DNA of 64,000 nt from assembly GCF_932274485.2 (NCBI RefSeq), contig NC_065887.2:11628001-11692000 (forward strand), given 5' to 3'. The stretch is from Patella vulgata. Taxonomy: Eukaryota; Mollusca; Gastropoda; Patellidae. Both the position numbers and the translations under genes were made by a program. Position 1 is the first letter of the stretch, and every line of letters begins with the position of its first letter. Of the stretch, positions 52,701-61,700 are shown piece after piece. Under the pieces are notes generated by a model. It was not told where the DNA came from. It saw nothing but the letters and a program-made list of their open reading frames with translations, and did not search any database.

Positions 52701-55700
52701 AAAAGCTGAATATCGATAGGGATTGTTCTCTCATGGCCCCATCTGTTCATACTGTAACCACTATCGCGTTATGGGGGTTTTCCAAAAATGGAGGAAATTC
52801 TGAAACCTGTATCGCGTTAAGGAGGTTTTCGAATAAATGAGAGGTAATTCTGAAACTGAAGGTTGCGGTCCGCTGAACACCGATTGGGTTCGTTCTCACA
52901 CGAGCCCATCTGTTAATACTGTAACCTGTATCGCGTTATGGGGGTTTTCGTAAATAGGAGGTAACTCTGAAACTGAAGGTTGCGACCAACTGAATATCGA
53001 TAGGGTTCGCCATCTTATGACCCAATGTTTCACACCAATTTGGAAATAAATCGTTGAAAACTGTAGCCTCTATCATATTCACAAGATTTTCGGAAAAGGT
53101 GTGTAAATCTGGAATGGAACGTAGTGAAACGATAAATCTCGATCGGGTTCGTCATCGCATGATCCCAAGACTTGACTTCAAATTTGAAACAAATCCATTA
53201 TAAAAAAATACTTACTCTCAGAAGGATCATTAGAAGATGAACATCCAGCAATATTCGGCCATTCACATCTTGTTTTCTCAACACTCCAGTGTAGTCCACT
53301 AGGACAGTTTTGTTCAACAAGAACTCCGTTAGCACATTGTAGAAATTTGGTACAATCGGAATGTGGACGATATTCGCCATCCGTACAAGCTACAATAACA
53401 GAAACGGGTTTAATGGATTCCATTAATTTTGGTTTTCTATATCGGGGAAATGCTATTATTATCAATTCAAATCACCCCCTTGATTAGAAAGCCACTCAAA
53501 GTGTGGAAATACAGCAGGTTTATAGCGAAGAAAAGATAGCCACATACAGCAGGTTATCTGAACAGAAATCGTATTAAGTGCGGGGGGAGGGGTGTACTCT
53601 GGAACGGGAGGTCAGTGAACGCTACGAAAGCGATAGTGTTTGTCCTTTCAGACCCCCAAAGGTTCACACAACATTTTTTAAAAATCCATTCAAATCTGTA
53701 GCTTCTATATCATTCACAAGAGAGAGAGAGAGAGAAATGGGGTTTAACGTCTACTCGACACAAACTAGGTCATTTCGGGACTAACACATGGTTTAATTTT
53801 ATTTCAATAATTCGCTTGCGCGTAGGGGTCTTTTTAGCACTGGGAGGAAACCGGAGGACCCGGAGAAAACCCACGAGGTTTGACAGGCGACCCTACTCCT
53901 TGCCACGTACAACCGAGGATTCGAAACCACGCCGGTTGACTCAATGACAGACTTTTATGCAGGGGCGTAAATGTGGGGGGGGGGGTGTACCCCCAGGAAA
54001 AAAAAATAGTCGGTCGCAAAATCAAGGCAGTCGGTCGCAAAATAAGAGCAGTCGGTATCAAAATAAGTGCTCACTGCACACGTCACGCTACTCACGCAAA
54101 ACTTCAGTATAAAATAACCTTGTCAACTTATCATGTTTGAAAAAAGGATGTGTTTCACTCTTATTCTGTTGTAAGTATGTAGGTCCAAGAACAAAATTTC
54201 CCCCAGGGAGAAAAATAGTCGGTCTCAAAATAAGTGCAGTCACTGCAGTCGGTCTCAAAATTATGCGTCTCCGTCTTAATGAATTAATGAGGTAAACAAA
54301 TAATGCCAGAATAGATCCCAAATACTAGACGGTCGCAAGATCAGTGTAGCCGGTCGTAAGATATGAGCAGTCGGTATCAAAATAAGTGCTCACTCTACTC
54401 ACGCAAATCTTTAGTATCAAATAACCTTATAACCATACTTTTTCTCGACTCTTTGATGAAAATGGGAGGTATCGCGTGTATCAGTTGAAAAGTGGCCGTG
54501 TATCAGTTGAAAAAGGACAAAAATAACAAAATCATGATTTACATATTTATTTGAACATCTACAACCCGTTTTGAACATGTTATGGTAAAAGAGTTATCAT
54601 TTTCAACTGTCTCAGCACTTTTCGAATGTGCGTCACTCTCATTCATATTCTTACATTTTGTCTCATATTTCTTTACATTTTGATATCTAGTCGCACTTTC
54701 ACATTTTGTCGCGGCTTATGCTCATCCGCAGCACATAATCCAAATATTTTACTATTATAAATTAATCTCTTGGCATTTTCAACATTAAAAACTTTCACAT
54801 TTTGTCGCGGTTCATGCTCATCCACAGCACGTAATCCAAATATATTACTAGTATAAATTAATCCATTGGCATTTTCTACACTACAAACTTGAGAACTCTA
54901 CAATTCCAACTCGTCTTCATTTAATGGCTGTTCTTGTTTTTGTCTGTCAGTGGATGTCAATACCTCGCGAAGTTAATGAATTGATCTGTGCGGAAATTAG
55001 CAAATGTCCCTTGCTTATCAAAAAAGTTAAAATCCAATCTTTTGTACTGATCTCAAAGTGTCATCATATTCCTATGCAATTGGTATTTTTCCTCGTGTTT
55101 GGCAGAATTCGACTCATCTGCATGGCGTTAATTTCTTGTTCTGTGATTGTGAAGAATCGGGCTTCTAAATCTTCGCGATCATTAAAATCTCTTGCAGAAC
55201 TGATATTCTCGGTCTTAGAAATATATATCTGTGACATTATAAAGTAGGATTCTTCGACAAATTCCCGTATTCATTTCTGCCATCCACTACAATCGACGCA
55301 GCCAGGATGTTGGCAAACAACAAGAAATGGCTATTGTACAAAATGATTGGATGACGTTTGCTTTTCTCAACCAATCAATATCCCTGTTATGAACATTTTC
55401 CCTGACCTGATTTAAACCGTGAAATGCAAGTGCGGTGTACTGACATCATTTACCTGAGTAGAAATAAGCGTTTGCGATGAGATAATTGGGGGGCTCTAAA
55501 TGGGAAACTTTGATAAATTTGTGAAATGAAAAATGCTTTTGAAATTGGGAAAATAGAAAAAATCTCTATTTCTCGAAAAAGTATTTAGTATAAGTCAGTT
55601 ATATACCTTGTTTTCTCGGTGTATGGGTTGATACACCGTCTCTTTTTTGAGTGGAGATCTCCTCGGCTTCGCCTCGGAGCCCCACTCAAAAAGGAGACGG

Positions 55701-58700
55701 TGTATCAACCCATACACATTGAAAACAAGGTATATAACTATTACTTGTCGACTTATCATGTTTGAAAAAAATGTTTTTCTCCCCATGGCAAAAAAATAGT
55801 TGGTCTCAAAAAAAAGTGGTCACCGCAGTCTGTCCCAGACTAAATGAATTAATGGGATGTTTTCTGACCATCAGAATTCTGCAAAATCTCTCCCCAAAGT
55901 CCAGGACATTTCAGAGACCAAGTAAGCGCCCCATTGAGGTAAAGTGCCCTCAGGCCCAGTCCTCAAAAATTAATTATGCCATCATTCTTCAACTCCTTCT
56001 CTGTCTTATACTATCTCATCAATATCATATTCACAGTTACAGTGAATCGCCCAGTTAGTAGTACCACTAGTGACTGAGTCGTGGGTCAAAAGACTTAGAA
56101 TTGTTAGTTCTTCTCTCACAAAACAGGCGACATTGACAAATAGGCCTCAAGATCCTCTCGTTAACGAGAATTTGGATCCATTTGCCATGACATTGACTAA
56201 AATTGTCCAGCCCAGTCCCAAAAAGTAAAAGCTTGGTTACACATCTGAAATTTTTTCGCGCCTGCGGCGCTCGATTCCATTATAACATCATTCTTCCAAT
56301 CCTCTGTTGTCTTATACTGTCTCAGCACTATCATATTCACGGTTATACTGAACTGCCTAGTTATGTTAGTTATAGTACCACTGGCACTGGTGTATGGGTA
56401 GTGGGGAGTCAGACTATACAAAAGTTCTGTCAACTTTTGCAAAACAGGCGGAATTGACAGGGGCGGATCTCGAGATTTTGTCTAATTGACTCACATTTCT
56501 GGTCCTCTCGTCCACAAGAATTTCTCCCAGCAATGACCTCAAATGCCAAGATATTGACTCAATTTTTCAAAATTTTCTCAGGTTGCTCAGTGTTATAGGC
56601 ACAATCATATATGACATAAACTTTATGTCAACTTAAATAAAACTGCTTTCCAGCGAGACAACGATCGGCAAACAACTATATAATTATACAATACCATCTA
56701 TGTTCTACCGGGACGCTTAATGTTATAGCCAGTATTTTGTTGACATTCATTGTGGGGTGGGATTGTGGCTGGGGTGGGGCCCTAGATATGGACCCCCCCC
56801 CCCCCACTACCCCTATCTAGATCCGCTACTGCACATGGCCCCTACAAAACTCGCACCTGTGGTACTCGGCTCCTGTCTGCATCACTCGTACTAGGGGTAT
56901 GGGCATCAGTCGGTCTCATTTTGGCTAAACACCCCCCCAAACAAAATCGTTATGTACGCCCCTGCTTTTATGGTACAGCGCGCACGTGCTAACCATTCAG
57001 CCACCCAACCCCCCATATCATTCACAAGGTTTGCAGAGAAGGCGACATAACTCCAGTACGACATGTTGAGAACCGCTTAACACCGATAGGGTTTGTTCTC
57101 TCATGGCCCCATCTGTTACTGTAACCACTATCGAGTTATGGATTTTTCAAAAATGGAGGGTATTCTGAAACTGAAGGTTGCGGCCCGCTGAACACCGACT
57201 GGGCTTGTTCTTTCATGAGCACATCTCTTAATACTGTAACCTGTATCGCGTTAAGGGAGTTTTTGAAAATTGGAGATAACTCTGACACTGAAAGTTTCGA
57301 CCCACTGAATATGGATATGGTTCGTTATCTTATGGCCCAATGTTTTACACCAAATCGGAAATAAATCGTTGAAAACTGTAGCCTCTATCACAATCACAAG
57401 ATTTTCGGAAAAGGCGTGTAACTCCGGAATGCAAGGTAACGAAACGATGAATATCGATAGGGTTCGTCATCGCATGACCCCAAAACTTGACCTCAAATTT
57501 GAAACAAATCCATTATAAATATAAATGACTTACTCTCGGAAGGATCATTAGAAGATGAACATCCAGCAATATTCGGCCATTCACATCTTGATTTCTCAAC
57601 ACTCCAGTGTAGTCCACTAGGACAGTTTTGTTCAACAAGGACTCCGTTAGCACATTGTAGAAATTTGGTACAATCGGAATGTGGACGATATTCGCCATCC
57701 GTACAAGCTACAATAACAGAAACGGGTTTAATGGATTCCATTAATTTTTGTTTTCTAACTGGAGGAAATGTTAGTATTATCAATTCATATCATTTCCTTT
57801 ATCAAACAGATAATTAAATAAAGATAGCCACTCAAAGCGTGGAAATACTGCAGCTTTATAGCGAAGACAGGATAGCCACAGACAGCAGGTAATCTGAACG
57901 GAAGTCGTATAAACCTGTAGCTTCTATCGTGTTCACAAGGTTTAAGCGTGTGTGTGTGTGTGTGGGGGGGGGGTCTTGTACTCTGGAGGTCAGGGAACGC
58001 TGAAAAAACGATAATGTTTGTCCTTTCAGACCCCCCGAAGGTTCACACAACAATCCATTAAAGACTGTAGCGTTATGGATGTTTTAGAAAAATGGAGGCA
58101 ATTCTCTCGTGTTAATACTGTATCATCGCGTTATGGGGGTTTTCGAAAATGGATGTAACTCTGAAACTGAAAGTTTGAGACCCGCTGAATATCGATAGGG
58201 TTCTTCATCTTATGACCCAATATGTCACACCAAATCGGAATTAAATCTTTGAAAACTGTAGTCTCTATCACATTCACAAGATTTTCGGAAAAGGCGTGTA
58301 ACTCTGGAATGCAACGTAGTGAAACGATAAATCTCGATAGGGTTCGTCATCGTATGACCCCAAGACTTGACCTCAAATTTGAAACAAATGCATTATAAAA
58401 AAATACTTACTTTCGGAAGGATCATTAGAAGATGAACATCCAGCAATATTCGGCCATTCACATCTTGATTTCTCAACACTCCAGTGTAGTCCACTAGGAC
58501 AGTTTTGTTCAACAAGAACTCCGTTGGCACATTGTAGAAATTTGGTACAATCGGAATGTGGACGATATTCGCCATCCGTACAAGCTACAATAACAGAAAC
58601 GAGTTTAATAGATTCCATTAATTTTGTTTTTCTATATCGCGGAAATGCTATTATTATAAATTCAAATCATCCCCTTGATTAAATATATTATTAGAAAGCC

Positions 58701-61700
58701 ACTCAAAGCGTGAAAATAAAGCATGTTTATAGCGAACAAAGGATAGCCACGGACAGCAGGTTATCTGAACGGAAATTGTATAAACCTGTAGCTTCTATCG
58801 TGTTCACAAAGTTTTCGAGTATTAAGCGTATGGGGGGAGGGGGACTTGTACTCCTGAACGGGGAGGGCAGGGAACGTTGAGAAATCGATAGTGTTTGTCA
58901 TTTCAGGCGCCTAAACGTTCACACAACATTTTAAAAAAAATCAATTAAAAGCTGTATAGCTTCCATATCATTCACAAGGTTTGTAGAGAAGGCGACATAC
59001 CTCCAGTACGACATGTCAAGAAACGCTGAACACGGATAGGGTTTGTTGAATATCGATAGGGTTTGATCTCTCATTGAGAGTCTTATGGCCCCATCAGTTC
59101 ATACTGTAACCACTATCGTTAACGGGATCACGTGGCTAAGTGGGTAAGACGCTGGCTCGCTAGCCTGGAGGTCGGGTGTTCGATCCCTGCATTGGCCGAG
59201 AAAGTACATCCAGATTTTCCGGCGTGGTCCCCCCTTGTCAGTGATACAGGACGGAGGGCCTGGCAAGGACAGTGGCAAGGACAGCTGTCAAGTCCTTCGG
59301 ATAATAAGAAAAACCGAGGTCCCGTGTATACATTGGAATGCACGTAAAAGATCCCTTGGCAGTTGGAATTCGATATAAGAGTAGGCGATAGTGCCGCTGC
59401 CCGGGCAAAATTTCCCTCAAAGCACACTGTATGGCGTATGCCCGTCTTCATTAGCCCAGTATAGGAGTAAAACAGTAGGACGTTAAACCCCACTTCATTT
59501 CATTTCATTTCACTAATGCAGGTTTTCGAAAAATGGAGGTAAAATTACATTACTTACTCTCGGAAGGGTCATTAGAAGATGAACATCCAGCAATATTCGG
59601 CCATTCACATCTTGTTTTCTCAACACTCCAGTGTAGTCCACTAGGACAGTTTTGTACAACAAGAACTCCGTTAGCACATTGTAAAAATTTGGTACAATCT
59701 GAATGTGGACGATAATCGCCATCCGTACAAGCTACAATAACAAAAACTAGTTTAATAGATCTCATTAATTTTTGTTTTCTAACTGGAGGAAATGTTAGTA
59801 TTATCAATTCAGATCATTCCCTTTATCAAACAGATAATTAGATAAAGATAGCCACTCAAAGCGTGGAAATACAGCAGCTTTATAGCGAAGACAGGATAGC
59901 CACAGACAGCAGGTAATCGGAACGGAAGTCGTATAAACCTGTAGCTTCTATCGTGTTCACAAGGTTTAAGCGTGTGTGTGGGGGGGGGGAGGGGGGGTCT
60001 TGTACTCTGGAGGTCAGGGAACGCTGAAAAAACGATAATGTTTGTCCTTTCAGACCCCCCGAAGGTTCACACAACATTTTAAAAATAATCCATTAAAGAC
60101 TGTAGCGTTATGGAGGTTTTAGAAAAATGGAGGCAATTCTCTCGTGTTAATACTGTATCATCGCGTTATGGGGATTTTCGAAAGTGGATGTAACTCTGAA
60201 ACTGAAAGTTGAGACCCGCTGAATATCGATAGGGTTCTTCATCTTATGACCCAATATTTCACACCAAATCGGAAATAAATCTTTGAAAACTGTAGCCTCT
60301 ATCACATTCACAAGATTTTCGGAAAAGGCGTGTAACTCTGGAATGCAACGTAGTGAAACGATAAATCTCGATAGGGTTCGTCATCGTATGACCCCAAGAC
60401 TTGACCTCAAATTTGAAACAAATGCATTATAAAAAAAATACTTACTTTCGGAAGGATCATTAGAAGATGAACATCCAGCAATATTCGGCCATTCACATCT
60501 TGATTTCTCAACACTCCAGTGTAGTCCACTAGGACAGTTTTGTTCAACAAGAACTCCGTTGGCACATTGTAGAAATTTGGTACAATCGGAATGTGGACGA
60601 TATTCGCCATCCGTACAAGCTACAATAACAGAAACCGGATTAATTGATTCCATTAATTTTTGTTTTCTATAACGGCGAAATGCTATTACGATCAATACAA
60701 ATCATCCCATCCCCTTGATTGAATATATTATTAGATAAAGCCAATCAAAGCGTGGAAATGCAGCAGATTTATAGAGAACAAAGGATAGCCACAGACAGTA
60801 GGTTATCTGAACGGAAATCGTTTAAACCTGAAACCTGTATCGCGTTCAAAAGGCTCTTGAGGATTCGTGTATGATTGTGTGGGTGAGTGTGTGTAGGTGG
60901 GGGTGGGGGCGTAGGTACTCTGGAACGGGAGCTTGGGAAATGCTGAAAGAATGATAGTGTTTGTCATGTCAGGCCCCTCAACGTTCACAAAACATTTTTT
61001 AAAAATCCATTAAAATCTATAACTTCTACATCATTCACAAGGTTTGCAGAAAAGGCGACATTCCTCCAGAACGACATGTCGAGAAAAGCTGAATATCGAT
61101 AGGGATTGTTCTCTCATGGCCCCATCTGTTCATACTGTAACCACTATCGCGTTATGGGGGTTTTCCAAAAATGGAGGGAATTCTGAAACCTGTATCGCGT
61201 TAAGGAGGTTTTCGAATAAATGAGAGGTAATTCTGAAACTGAAGGTTGCGGTCCGCTGAACACCGATTGGGTTCGTTCTCACACGAGCCCATCTGTTAAT
61301 ACTGTAACCTGTATCGCGTTATGGGGGTTTTCGTAAATAGGAGGTAACTCTGAAACTGAAGGTTGCGACCAACTGAATATCGATAGGGTTCGCCATCTTA
61401 TGACCCAATGTTTCACACCAAATTGGAAATAAATCGTTGAAAACTGTAGCCTCTATCATATTCACAAGATTTTCGGAAAAGGTGTGTAAATCTGGAATGG
61501 AACGTAGTGAAACGATTAATCTCGATCGGATTCGTCATCGCATGATCCCAAGACTTGACTTCAAATTTGAAACAAATCCATTATAAAAAAAATACTTACT
61601 CTCAGAAGGATCATTAGAAGATGAACATCCAGCAATATTCGGCCATTCACATCTTGTTTTCTCAACACTCCAGTGTAGTCCACTAGGACAGTTTTGTTCA

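Larger units (their letters stand above)
53721..57014 (-). mobile_element. SINE2 copy k, split by hAT H3
   Basis: Left part 53721-53959 and right part 56965-57014 surround hAT H3, with a clean 8-bp duplication. Confidence 0.8.

Noticed and set aside
29849-55247. 107-residue plus-strand frame in the hAT copies as a transposase
   Set aside because: No hAT dimerisation or zinc-finger motif, too short, and cut down to 86 residues in H2. Not supported as a protein.
23002-59347. Plus-strand frame MAKWVRRWLASLEVG repeated six times, with opposing minus frames
   Set aside because: These are readings through SINE1. The sequence is a tRNA-like head and SINE body with identical target duplications, not a gene.
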